A stretch of 64,000 nt of DNA from Larix kaempferi. Its lineage: Eukaryota > Streptophyta > Pinopsida > Pinales > Pinaceae. Both the position numbers and the translations under genes were made by a program. Shown piece after piece: positions 1 through 11,349 of this stretch. Under the pieces are notes generated by a model, which was not told the DNA's origin, did not search any database, and saw only the letters and a program-made list of their open reading frames with translations. The stretch lies in contig BSBM01000106.1 in NCBI GenBank assembly GCA_027924585.1, positions 43,524,501 to 43,588,500 of the forward strand. The letters are read 5' to 3'. Numbering within the stretch: the stretch's first letter is position 1; the number at the start of each line of letters is the position of its first letter.

Positions 1-1137
1 CTATACAACTCTATGCACTTTCATTTACTATTGTTTCTTTAGTTTTCATAAAATTCAGAAATGGTCATAATTTTCATAATTGTTTCTTCTGTCTCTGCAC
101 TACTATACCCTTCTTCAAGATCAATTTCATTTGTTTTAGAAACTTTATGGTCGTCATTCTGGGTTTCTTGAGTTATGAAGAGAAATTCCCTTACATCTCT
201 TTATTCTCCATCGCTTTCATTTAATCAACTACCGTCCTGTTTGGAGTAAAGATTATTTTTCATGTAGAAGCTTTTATTTTCTTCAAAAGGACATTTCTTA
301 GTACAATGTCCTATTTTGTCACAATTGAAACATTTAAAAGGTAGCTTATCTTTGTATTTCTCGGTTCCATTCTAGAGGTTCCTCACAAAATTTGATTCTT
401 ATTCATCTAATTCACCATATGGTTTCTCTTCTACCCTATGTTCTTTGTTCCTTGTTTTCATTGAGGCTCTAAAGTATGCTTCTCTTATTGGATGCTCATT
501 TTCTATATCTATTCACATCTCATATGTTTCGAGGGTCCCATGTAGTTCATCCATTGCTAGTTTGGTTAAATCCTTAGCTTTTTCTATGGTAGAGACCTTG
601 GCATCATATCTCAAGGGAAGTGATCTTAGCACTTTCTGAATGATCAAGGATTCATCGACTTCTTCTCCTAATCCTCTAATGAAATTGACAACTTCATATA
701 CTCTAAGTAAATAAGATGCAATATTCTTGTTTTCATTCATTTTCATATTTTCAAACTTTGCTCTATGTGTTTGAGGCTTGACCTGCTTGACTTTCTCATC
801 TCCTTCATAAATATTTTGTAGTTTATCCCAGACCTCTTTAGATGTGTTTCAACCTATCACCTTGAAAAAAAAAATTGTCAGTCCATTTAATATAGCATTC
901 CTTTCCTTTGAATTACAGTTGCATTATTTCTTCTCATCAAAATCGGTTGGATGACTTTTTGAAATTTTATATCCATTAAAAAATGAGATCCAAACATCCA
1001 CTCCTAAAGCTATCAAGTAAGTTTTCATTATATTTCTCCAGAATGCATAATCATTTCAATCAAATATTGCAATCATATTTGGAGAGAGGCCTTCCATGTT
1101 TGATCTTTCTTCCAGTTATTAGACCACTTTGAAGATA
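1..1137 (-). pseudogene. Degenerate Ty1/copia gag (DUF4219, UBN2, CCHC knuckle)
   Basis: Reading leftward from about 1098, the N-terminus (MEGLSPNMIAIFD, then NDYAFW) looks like the DUF4219 start of plant copia gag. It is followed by a UBN2-like helical part (513-746, including LGEEVDESLIIQKVLRSLP) and a zinc knuckle near 300-340 (CFNCDKIGHC, the CX2CX4H pattern). Gag packages element RNA in virus-like particles. In-frame stops near 1060 and 925, and further stops and shifts below 500, make it non-functional. The protease side would lie to the left of the window. The call rests on domain order and motifs. Confidence 0.8.
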
Positions 1138-1153
1138 ACCCGCTTTGATACTC
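1138..1153 (-). promoter_or_regulatory. Decayed tRNA-iMet primer-binding site
   Basis: Read on the minus strand this is TGAGTATCAAAGCGGG, a two-mismatch version of the TGGTATCAGAGC site used by most plant copia elements. It lies just upstream of the gag start, as expected, so the element's 5' LTR should begin immediately to the right. Confidence 0.6.
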
Positions 1154-2160
1154 ATTAATGAAAATATATATAGCAAACAGTATTGAGCACTTAATCACAT
1201 TTTAATTTTCACAAGAAGTATAACATAAACCATAAACAAGAAGTATACCACATACATATGGAAACTCCATATTGATAAATCATAGAAGAATTTACATCAA
1301 TAGACAAGAGAGACCAATCTCCAAGATTTATGAGCACCAACTCAAAGGAGGCTACAACCCCCTAATTTATAGGACCCAACTTGAAGGAAGCTCCAACTCC
1401 CTACTTTACTAGATTCTACTGGAAGTAGTCTAGAACCCCCTAGCATTTAAGAGTATTGTATATGTTACCCTTGATCATTGCTTTTTAACAATTGTCTTCT
1501 CTACATATGTTGGGTCATACTGATCATCATCATGGTTTACTGCATCATCATCATCCCTAGGTTTTCCAGTCTGGAACTAGTATTTTGCTTTTAAAGAAAT
1601 GGCATCCTCGTTTTGATTCTCACTCGAAGAAGTATTTTTAACTCCTATATGGATTAAATTTCCAAGGCTTCCACTAGAATTCTAGGCCGTTCATTTCTTG
1701 CTAAAACTTGGTAATGTTGTAAGTTTTAAATTTGTGCAGAGAAGCAAAGCATACAGATTCTTTTAAGTAAAAACATAGATTACACCACAACATTCACACA
1801 TAATACACAGATATTTACCTTGGAAACCCTTAACCGAGAAAACCAACAAACCTTGGAGCCACCACTCCTATTTTCTCATCATCATTATGAATCACTCACA
1901 ATACAATATAGGTATTCCACAACACCCAATACCCTTATATGTTAACCCAGATTAGAAAATAGACCCCAATCCCTTAAATAGTATTAAATTACATATTTTT
2001 AGAAAGTTACAAAAAATAGCTGAAAACAATGCAAAAATATTTGGTGCTCGCTGCACTCGCGGATGGAAAAGGTCTAATGACCATTTACATCAAGTTGTTG
2101 AAGGGATCATCGGGCACACCCCTTCCCCCCCACACACATGCAAATAATATAACACATACC
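1154..2160 (-). repeat. Probable decayed 5' LTR of the left copia element
   Basis: No credible ORF is present. The stretch follows the primer-binding site and contains wording common in plant copia LTRs, such as AACCGAGAAAACCAAC near 1832 and CTTGGAGCCACC near 1854. There is also a small internal duplication at about 1330-1430 (CCAACTCAAAGGAGGCT and CCAACTTGAAGGAAGCT). I could not fix the outer LTR edge because the partner LTR is not in the window. LINE-A sequence begins by about 2165. Confidence 0.4.
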
Positions 2161-2164
2161 CAAC

Positions 2165-3060
2165 AAATCTATTGGGGTTAACATTAAAGGTAGATGAATC
2201 CTTTGTGGAAAATTACTTCACATCAGTAGTGAGGGTGTTGGTGGAGGTCGATACTATGGAGGGGTTGTGGGAATTTATGGAGATAGGGTTGGATGACAAA
2301 TTTTATATTGAAACTCTATATTATGAAAGAAGGAGGTATTTTTGGAAGGTAAGATGCTCTAGATGAATTGTTCACTCCCTTTTGTCAGGAATATTTGGAG
2401 AAAGAAGGAGGTATTTTTGGAAGGTAAGATGAAATGGGTTTGGAAGGAACCTAATCCAAAGAAGAAGATCTATTCTTATTTTTCAAGTGGTCATAACTAG
2501 AATCACCAATGATGGATTTATCTCCAAAAAGTTTTGAATAAGAGGACAAGACTTTGGAACAATTTGTGATACATAAAGAAGAATGAAGAGATTATGAAAA
2601 TATTTATAGCTGGGATATTCAAAAATGAAGACGCGAAGGAAACCTTCATCAGGAAATCCCTTCGGATAGTGGTAAGTGTTTTTCCTTCTCTTATCCCAAT
2701 GATACAAATTCTAAAATTTATGTTCAACTATTGGATTTTAGCAGAAAGGGAACTATTGTTTTTGAAAACTTAGTTATAGGAAAGGAAGAGATGGACAATA
2801 AGAATGAGGAAATGGAGAGATGGGTTCTTAGGAAAGGGATGCTCATAGAGTAGGATTTCCTTATGGTATTCGGTCTAAATGTATTTTAGGATGTAATAAG
2901 GATGGGACATTATGGAAGGAAGTTCCTAAGGGATATTTTTCAATTCTTGTTGGGCGGAAATCCTTCCTTCATCATGCTTAGGACCAAGTAATTTTAGAAG
3001 TATTAAGAGGAAGAAAATCTACTTTAGAAGGGACTCTTAGAGGATGCAAGCCCCAACAAG
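2165..3060 (+). pseudogene. LINE-A ORF1 remnant (DUF4283-like RNA-binding protein)
   Basis: The open stretch at 2172-2366 includes VRVLVEVDTMEGLWEFMEI and IETLYYE. This is the signature of the DUF4283 region that precedes a zinc knuckle in plant LINE ORF1 proteins. The knuckle itself is not legible. A related string (GVEGRRYFWKV) is partly duplicated at about 2330-2425. The rest to 3060 reads in pieces with many stops. ORF1 proteins bind LINE RNA in the retrotransposition particle. Its position directly before the endonuclease-like start of ORF2 supports the call. Confidence 0.6.
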
Positions 3061-3063
3061 GGG

Positions 3064-5528
3064 TTTTTTAATGCTATTTATATCATACAATGTGCATAGG
3101 TTGGGTAGCTAGAATTGGAGGTTGGCCTTATTTAGGTTGATAAAAAAGGAAAGGCCATATATAATTATTTTACAAGAAACTATGGGGGCAAGAGATTTTT
3201 TTATAGTAAACTTAAGGAAGACTCTAATGGCTAGGACTTTACTTCTATGGATTCTACAGATTGAAGAGGAGGATTAATATCTGGATGGAATTTTTCCTAT
3301 TTGATGTTCAATTCATTTTTAGTGTGCTCCGGACTATACAGATCTTCATATTAAGAGTATGGTTCGAACCTTTCAATTTTTGAATCTATATGGGCCTTAT
3401 GGAGATAAGCAGTAGTATTGGGAGAAGATGTTCATTCAATAGGTGATTAGGGAAGGGAATTTAGTAATCAATGGGGATCTTAGTTTTACTATTAATAGGA
3501 AATACAATTAGGGGTATTTTTTGGGGGAGGAGAGGTATGATGACTTCTTTTTAAATCATTTTGAATCCCAAATATTGATTTATGTGGACCCTGATATTTT
3601 AAAACCAACATGAAAAAAAAATAGAAAAGGAAATAAGAGTGTGTCAAAGATATTAGATCATTTTTTGGTCTTAGAGAGTCTCCTTATTGGTTTTGACAAG
3701 GTTCGATCTTGGGTTGAACCAAGCGGATGCTCCAATTATTGCATGATTTTCCTGTAAATGGATATTCATAATGAAAATCCAGTGATTCCTTTTAAGTTCA
3801 ATCTAATGTCGATGGAGAATGAATCTTTCATAAAACTTATTCTGGAATAGTGGACTACTTTTGATGAAAATCTAAGTACATCAGAAAGTGAACAGTGTGC
3901 AAGCAACTTGAAGAAATTAAAAGATAAAATTGTTCCCTTGGATGCAAAACACATATTACAACAAACTCAAAAGTTGGAGGAAGTTGAAGAGAACATTTGG
4001 GAACTCTTCCATGATAATAGAATAGGTTGTTTTGATGAGGATGCTGCTTGGTTGAGATCTCTAGAGGATAAATATAAATCCTTGTTGAGGGAAAGATAAG
4101 AAGTTTGGACGCTAAAAAACAGAGTGTTGTGGATTAAAGTTGGAGATGAAAACAAAACAAATAATCATCACTATTCAAATTACAGGAAGAGCAATACCTC
4201 TATTTGTGAACTTGAAGCAGAGGATGGAAGCATTGTAATAGGGTTCAAGGATCTATCTAATTTCAGAGTTTCATATTTCAAATAATTATTCAAGAAGCCT
4301 AATGGATCGAATCTACCTGAAATCATCAAAGTAGCAATATTTTTTCCATAAATGGTTACTGTTGAAGATAATCAAGCTTTTTTCAAGGAAATTACAGAGG
4401 AGGAATTATTGAAAGTATTGATGTATTTCAAAAATAAAAAGATTTCGGGGACGAACAAATGACATATTGATTTCAACAAAGGTTTCTTTGATATGCTTCC
4501 ATATTTTCTTTGTGTGGTAGAATAAATTACATCGTCAAGAAAATTTATTGGATGTATGAATTCCACTTTTTTGGATTTAATCCCTAAAATAGATAAAGCA
4601 AAGTATTTTGGAGACTATTGCCCAATTCCATTATGCAATAGTCTATACACGATATTCTCTAAAATAATAGCAGTAAAGTTAAAACATATCTTATCTAGGG
4701 TTATGTATTTAGAATAGTCATGCTTTTTGAATGGAAGGTACATTCGTGAAGTGGTTGGAACAACTCAAGAAACTTTGCATTCCATAAGACAAAGAAGAAT
4801 TCCTTCAGTGTTTATGTAAGTATATCTAGCAAAGGCATATGATAGATGCAGTTGGTTGTATTTAAGATTGCTACTAATTCATATTGGCTTTGAGGTTCGA
4901 GCAATAAACTATATTATGGGAGCTATAAACTCGCCTTCTTTTCCAATTTCGGTGAACTTATCTGTCTCCATTTTTTACAAATTTGAGCGGGGATTACATC
5001 ACTTGGTTTTCCACTGTCACCTTATCTCTTTTTTTTAGTCATAGAAGGGCTAAGTAGAGTGTTGATATAAGCTCAAAGAACTAGATGGATCAAATGTATA
5101 AAGGTAGCGGGGTTAATTTATTTATCCCACTTACTATTTTCATATGAAATTCTACTATTTGCTAGAGGTTTGTTGGAATATTTAAGAGAGTTTCAGTCCA
5201 CCTAAAGTATATATTACAAAGCAACTGGAATGGAATCAAAATTAAAGAAGTCAATGATCAATTGCAACGACATAGAGAAATCTCTTTCAACACAAATTGT
5301 CCAGTTATTCCAATTATAACAAATAGGTATAAACAAAGGTTTAAAATACTTTGGGTACATATTAAAACCAAATAGATATTGGTGTAATTATTACCAAAGG
5401 ATTGGCAATGGCTTCTCAAAAAAATTGAGAGTAGAATTCATTTTTGGTGTCATAGGTGGTTGTCTAGGGGAGGAAGATTGATATGGGTTAAAGTTGTAAT
5501 GGAGGCCATTCTCATATATTGATGCTTC
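3064..5528 (+). pseudogene. LINE-A ORF2 first part: endonuclease and reverse transcriptase start
   Basis: The endonuclease start is visible as MLFISYNVHRLG near 3070 and IIILQETMGARDFF near 3170, then a GDLSFT motif near 3477 that matches the GDLN block. The RT domain follows: SGTNK near 4450, IPKIDKAKYFGDYCPIPLCN at about 4590-4650, and YLAKAYDR near 4830. The frame is broken by many stops. The block ends where a TTAGCTAG target site is duplicated. In family terms this is an APE-type endonuclease plus RT that nicks DNA and primes cDNA. Confidence 0.8.
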
Positions 5529-5748
5529 TTAGCTAGCATGGAAAATTTTAAGGATACATAATTTTCTCAAAGTGTGAAAACCTTGGTGAATCCCACTAAT
5601 TCTTAAATTTGCAGTCATAAAATGTTTGGTGATTTTTTTTTAATATTCAAATTTCTAAGGACTTTATATAATTTTTGGACAATTTTGGCGATTTTTAGAG
5701 TAAAAAAAAATTATCCCATGGAAATTGGGAGAATCATATTTGAAAAAA

Positions 5749-7516
5749 TGTAGTGTCCCTTTTTAAGAATTTGCAAAAACTATGAAAATTTGCCAATTTT
5801 GACCAATTCGACCCTTAGACTAGTTTTGACTCAACTGCTTTCAAATGGCTCCGAACGGTTCCGAATTGGGTCTAAATGCATTTGGAAGGTATTCATACAT
5901 GTAAATGAGGCTTATGGATGATTGGAAACTCTTAAAACACTTCTTCAACATTCATTTATAATCAGGTAAAAATGATGAACTTTACTAGTCAAATCGAGGT
6001 TCACGATCCCCAAGGGTAGGAGACAAGGATAGCTTCCCAAACACTGTAAAACCTTCCCAAATTTCATAAAAGAGACATTGTACTGATATAGTACTTTAAT
6101 GGTCTCCCCAATTCATCATTAATAAATTTCTATAAGCTTCTTCAACTCGCATAAATCAGATGTTTGTATACTAGCTTTGACATAGGGGAAATGATAGTAA
6201 ATCTTCACAAATTGTTATGAAACTTAAGAATATTGCTCCAAATGCTTTTCTAATGAATATGAAAATTCTTAATAGTATTAATGGAACTCCATATAACATT
6301 AATATATCTTATATTGACTGAACCATTCGAATTTGATACCACTTCAAGTGCAAATAACAAAGTATTGGGGAAATGACACCATTTATTCATAGTTTAGAAT
6401 TTTTACATCAAATATCTTGGAGTTTCGACCTGAAAGTATTATGAACAGTAAATACAAAGTATATATAATATATTACAAATATATGGGGCCTCAAGAGTTA
6501 TCCCAAATATTTCATCACCTCAACAAGTGCGCCTCTCCTCAAGGAGCAAGAATATGCCAAGAAATGGAAGAATGGTTGTAGAAGAAAGATGAAAGAAATG
6601 TGACCATGATATTCCCTGTAGCTTCAACTGTAAAAAATACTCCATTGTATCTACAAATGAAAGGTCTGAATGGCCTCACCAATTTCCAATCAGGATGGGA
6701 ATCGTTCACCCTCGAAATTGGTGCTAAGGCAAGTAGAATAGCACTCTACTAGCTCTCCTCTCCAAATAAAAATAATCAGATGATCAAAAGATAATATACT
6801 TATTTGTTCTTGACTTTTATAAACTTCCAAATACCTCTTTAGCTCAAATTCCATCCATGATATTCATGCAAAATCAAATTAGGAAGAGATTCCAATGTGT
6901 GCCACTTGTCCCTCCATTCCTAGCCTCTACATTCACTCAATTCGAATGGGTGATTCTTTGGATGCCCTAAATCCCTTGTGCACCCTCTTGGAGGCTATTT
7001 TTAGCCCTGGCATGTCCTATATGTCATATGTCATCCATTAGGTTGATTTGTGTCATAGTTATCATAGCATATTCAACATTGTTGTCATAAAAGCTAGGGA
7101 ATCTAGCCCAAGTGTCTCAATATATCTCATATCCATCTTCCTCTTCCATGGGAGTTAATATTCCGCTCCAATTCGAACTTCATTGAGTCATGCAAAGTAT
7201 ATTGACCTTCCAAATCCCCAAGAACATTAGACTCCACCTTGGATTCAAATGGGTGAGAATAGGATTCCATGTGGCATGAGGAATCTAGCTTTGTGTGGGT
7301 CCAACACCACCAATGTGTCTCCATGACCAAGTGCCACCTTATTTTTCTATCATAAATATTTATTAAACCCATTTTAATATATTTATGTCAATCTAATGTC
7401 CATTTTGGGTTTATTAGTTCCCTTATTCCAAATCTAATGTTTCCACCCCAACCTAGGAAACTAGTAGATTGGTGAAATTTTCCTTTCTTGAGATTTATTT
7501 GAATGTGGACATTACA
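5749..7516 (-). repeat. 3' LTR of the gypsy element
   Basis: The repeat begins TGTAGTGTCCC and ends ATTACA. It matches 9503-11254 nearly throughout, for instance at GACCAATTCGACCCTTAGAC and CCACCCCAACCTAGGAAACT. Substitutions are scattered between the pair, so the insertion is not recent. ORFs inside it are chance. Confidence 0.9.
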
Positions 7517-8076
7517 GTCCTACCCACCCAAGATTGCTTTCCCTCAAGCAATCTCAATTTAGGATGATTCAAACTTGTTTCTCCTCTATCAGGTGTCCTC
7601 CCATGAGGAATGTCTCCCAAAACCTTTTCATGCTTTTGTTTCATGCTGTGGGATGACACTACTTGATTCGGATAGGTGTGCATTCTTCTTAATACCCTTT
7701 GCTTTCCTTCAGAATATTCGAATCTCATTTCAGGGATTTGATAGTTCACTGTATGTTGGCCTATAGAGTACATCCATTTCACTCCCAATACCACATTAGT
7801 ATCAGCAACATCAACCACATGAAAGCTATCAAAAAATGTGTAATTACCTATGTTGAGTTGTAGCTTTGGAATCCATGTTTTGCACTCCATAGTATGGTGA
7901 CCTGGAATGATGACTATGAAGCCATCGAATGGTTCAGCAAGTAGATTTATCCTCTCCACCATGGTTGCATCAATGAAATTATGTGTGTCCCCTCCATCTA
8001 CCAATATCGAAACCCTTTGTCCTTGTACAACTCCTTGGAATCGAATAGTGTGGAAACGAGGCACTACTGAAAGCAC
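7495..8076 (-). pseudogene. Gypsy retropepsin-like protease joined to a polyprotein tail
   Basis: A 193-codon reading frame begins in the protease domain. VSILVDGGDTHNFID holds the active-site region, with DGG where D-T/S-G is usual. The flap and core follow (NYTFFDSFHVVDVADTNVVLGVKWM). The last part, ending LRLLEGKQSWVGRT, resembles the extreme C-terminus of gypsy polyproteins. This suggests RT, RNase H and integrase were removed by one internal deletion joining protease to the tail. The frame runs into the 3' LTR. The DGG variant would probably weaken catalysis. Confidence 0.75.
7517..7535 (-). promoter_or_regulatory. Polypurine tract of the gypsy element
   Basis: Immediately inside the 3' LTR the minus strand reads TTGGGTGGGTAGGAC, a G-rich purine run at the place where plus-strand DNA synthesis is primed in LTR retrotransposons. 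Confidence 0.6.
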
Positions 8077-8157
8077 TACTAGTCTCCCTTTTTCAGGTAA
8101 TGGATGATATTCTTATTTTTTCTCTTCTTATGCTGTGGAATATCCCTCTTCTTGGGA

Positions 8158-9348
8158 TTAAATATGTCCTCCTTCCTCCATACCCCCTTCATACTCATCA
8201 TCAGAAAATACTTCAATGAATTGTGTCTTTCCCTTAGCACATTTATGCCCCGGTACCCATGGTTGGAAGCATGTGTAACATAGTTTCTTCCTTCTGAGTT
8301 CTTCCCTTCTTGGTCCCTCTTTCTTATGTTTTACAAATTCATCTTCTTTCCATGGCTTCTTTTCAAATCTGAATTGGGAAGGAAATTTGGTCTTGGGGGG
8401 AACCCTTGTCATTGGTAGCACATTATGCAAATCTCTTGCCAAGTTCATGGCATCCTTCAATGAGATAGGTTTGTGGGATTTGAATAAACATTTTAAGGGT
8501 TCAACCAAACCTTCAGTAAATAGAAAGACTAATCTTACCATAGATATATCATCCACCTTGACTGATAATCTTTGGAATTTCGACATATACTCAGCAGGGG
8601 TTCCAACTTGCTTCAATTGGGCTAGTTCTTTGAAAGGAAATTCTGGGTCTTTTTGCTCAAATCTTTCTAATACCCTATCAAAAAATTATCCATATGTTGT
8701 AACCTGATCATGTCCCAAATTTTAAATACCACGGAACCACCAATCATTGGATTCTCCTTCGAGATGCAAAATAGCCATTTTTAAAGCATCATCTTCCACC
8801 ATTGGATTCAGCTGAAAATACACATCTAGTTTTTGTACCCAAGTATTTGCAGAACTTTGAGATGAGCCATCAAAAGTGGGAAGGAGAATTTTTCCAATGG
8901 AATAATTCAATTATTTATTCTGAAATGGATTCCTATTACCTTCCCTCATTTTGAGTTTGTTTGAAACATTAAAGTATTTCAAAAAGGGTAGAGTGCTTCT
9001 ACAATCTTCACTCAATGTTTCCCATTCTTTTACAACTTCCTGCATATCCAATTGGGAATTAGGTTCTTCTTTTTCCACAATAAATTTAGGTGTAGCAGGC
9101 CTTACCGAACTCTGAAATTCATTAGGTCTATTATGCAGTCTTTTCCTTGAGAAAAAAAATTCACCCATTTCCTTCTTTTCCTCGAAAGAAGAACTATTGT
9201 TGCTTCCTATTGCTCCTTTGCTTCCAAGTTGACTAGCCAACAATTCGAACCCTTTCATGATATTTTTTTTCATGTATTCAAAGAATGGTTTCATGAATTT
9301 GGAAAATTCCTCTTTATCCTCTGAGGTTCCCATCTCATCCCTATCCAT
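8158..9348 (-). pseudogene. Gypsy gag with CCHC zinc knuckle, interrupted
   Basis: Three consecutive minus-strand frames form one gag. 8911-9348 is a charged N-terminal region starting MDRDEMGTSEDKEE. 8722-8910 starts the capsid part (LPTFDGSSQSSANTWVQKLD, later LEGESNDWWFRG). 8158-8616 holds the rest (TPAEYMSKFQRL) and the knuckle CYTCFQPWVPGHKC, followed by an acidic tail. A stop separates the first two parts, and stops with a shift separate the second and third. Wording and order are those of plant gypsy gag. It would form the particle that packages element RNA. Confidence 0.85.
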
Positions 9349-9488
9349 AGTTTAAACAAAATGCACTTATTTTCCTACTTCTTCCTCTTCAACAAAAACA
9401 CTTTCAGCTTCAGGTTCTAAGGGTGGGGAATTATTTCTTTGGATTCTTGTCTTCATAAATGGTCATACACATAAGGTACAAGGACCAT

Positions 9489-9500
9489 GCTCTGATACCA
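9489..9500 (-). promoter_or_regulatory. Primer-binding site of the gypsy element (tRNA-iMet)
   Basis: The minus strand reads TGGTATCAGAGC, complementary to the 3' end of plant initiator methionine tRNA. It lies two bases inside the 5' LTR, which fixes the element's orientation. Confidence 0.85.
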
Positions 9501-9502
9501 CT

Positions 9503-11254
9503 TATAGTGTCCCTTTTTAAGAATTTGCAAAAACTAGGAAAAAGTGCCAATTTTGACCAATTCGACCCTTAGACTAGTCTTGACTCAACTGCTTCCAAAT
9601 GGTTCCGAATTGGGTCTGAATGAGTTTGGAAGGTAGTCAGAAATTTAAATGAGGCTTATGGATGCTTGGAAACTCTTAAAATACTTCTGCAACATCCATT
9701 TATAATCAGGTAAAAATTATGAACTTTACTAGTCAAATCGAGGTTCACAATCCCCAAGCGTAGGAGACAAGGATGGCTTCCCAAACACCGTAAAAAATTC
9801 CCAAATTTAAGAAAAGAGACATGGTACTAATAAATGAATTCAATGGAATCCAAAATTCATCATTAATAAGTTTCTATAAGCTTATGCAACTCCCATAAAT
9901 CAGATGTTTGTATACTAGCTTTGACATAGGGGGAAATGATAATAAATCTTCACAAATTGTTATGAAAATTAAGAATATTTCTCCAAATGATTGTATAATG
10001 AATATGAAAATTCTTCATCATATTAATGGAACTCTATGCAACATTAATATATCATTAATTTACTGAACCATTCGAATTCAATACCACTTCGAGTGAAAAT
10101 AACAAGGTATTGGGGAAATGAAACCATTTATTCATAGTTTAGCATTTTTACATCAAATATATTGGAGTTTCAACCTGAAAGTCTTTTGAGTAGTAAATAC
10201 AAAGTATATATATCATATTACAAATATATGGGGCCTCAATATTTATCCCAAAGAGTTCATACCTCAACAAGTGCGCCTCTCCTCAAGGAGCAAGAATATG
10301 CCAAGAAATGGAAGAATGGTTGTAGAAGCAAGATGAAATAAATGTGACCATGAGATTCCCTGTAGCTTCAAAATGTAACAAAAGACTCCATTGTAGTTCC
10401 AAATTAAAGTTCTGAATGGTCTCTCCAATTTCCAATTAGGATGGGAATCTTTCACCCTCGAAATTGATGCTAAGGCAAGTAGAATAACACTCTACTAGCT
10501 CTCCTCTCCAAATGAAAAATCTCAAATGATTAAAAGATACTCTCCTTCATTTTTATTGAATTTTATAAACTTCCAAAGAACTCCTTATCTCTAATTCCAT
10601 CCATGATATTCATTCCAACTCAAATTAGGAAGAGATTCCAATGTATGCCATTTGTCCCTCCATTCCTAGCCTCCTCCTTCACTCAATTCGAATGGGTAAC
10701 TCTTTGGCTGCCCTAACTCCCTTGTGTGCCCTCTTGGAGGCTATTTGTAGCCCTGACATGTCATATATGTCATATGTCATCCATCAGGTCTTATTTATGT
10801 CATAGGTTTCATACAATCTTCATCATTGTTGTCATAGAATCTAGCCCAAGTGTCTCATTATCTCTCACATGCCTCTTCCTCTTCCATGGGAGTTACTCTT
10901 CCAATACAATTCGACCTTCATTGATTCATGCCAAGTATATTGACCTTCCAACTCCCCAAGAACATTAGACTCTACATTGTATTCGAATGGGTGAGAATAG
11001 GATGAAATGTGTCATGAAGAATCTAGCTTTGTGTGGGTCCCACACCACCAATGTGTCTCCATGACCAAGTGCCACCTTATTTTCCTATCATAAATATTTA
11101 TTTAACCCCTTTTAATATATTTATGTCAATATAATGTCCATTTGGGGTTTATTAGTTCCCTTATTCCAAATCTAATGTTTCCACCCCAACCTAGGAAACT
11201 AGTAGATTGGTGGAATTTTCCCTTCTTGAGATTTATTTGAATGGAGACATTACA
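9503..11254 (-). repeat. 5' LTR of the gypsy element
   Basis: Partner of the 5749-7516 repeat. Its inner end reads TATAGTGTCCC, so the canonical TG has become TA by mutation. Its outer end, ACATTACA, is intact and followed by the AAAAA target duplication. Confidence 0.9.
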
Positions 11255-11349
11255 AAAAATGGCAAATTAGCGAATATGTTTTTGGATAAAAAGGTCCAAA
11301 AATATCCCATGGGCTCAATTTTGCCCCTTGAATTTTCCTTGTTAGCTAG

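Larger units (their letters stand above)
5749..11254 (-). mobile_element. Non-autonomous Ty3/gypsy element with gag and protease only
   Basis: Long direct repeats of about 1.76 kb (5749-7516 and 9503-11254) start TGTAGTGTCCC and end GACATTACA. They are flanked by AAAAA on both sides (5744-5748 and 11255-11259). On the minus strand the order is 5' LTR, tRNA-iMet primer-binding site, gag with zinc knuckle, protease, polypurine tract and 3' LTR. The internal region is only about 2 kb and no reverse transcriptase, RNase H or integrase is present. Mobility would need proteins from a full-length relative. Confidence 0.9.
5537..11341. mobile_element. Small hAT-like TIR element, itself split by a gypsy element
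   Basis: The two ends carry imperfect inverted repeats: CATGGAAAATTTTAAGG on the left, and CAAGGAAAATTCAAGG on the opposite strand on the right. They are flanked by an 8-bp direct repeat, TTAGCTAG (5529-5536 and 11342-11349). Eight-bp TSDs are typical of hAT elements. Without the gypsy insertion the element is about 295 bp (5537-5748 plus 11260-11341) and has no coding capacity, so it is a MITE. It interrupts LINE-A exactly where the RT reading breaks. Confidence 0.7.

Noticed and set aside
10726-10968. An 80-codon plus-strand ORF with apparent signal-like hydrophobic text
   Set aside because: It lies wholly inside the gypsy 5' LTR, and no similarly open frame is listed at the equivalent place in the other LTR.
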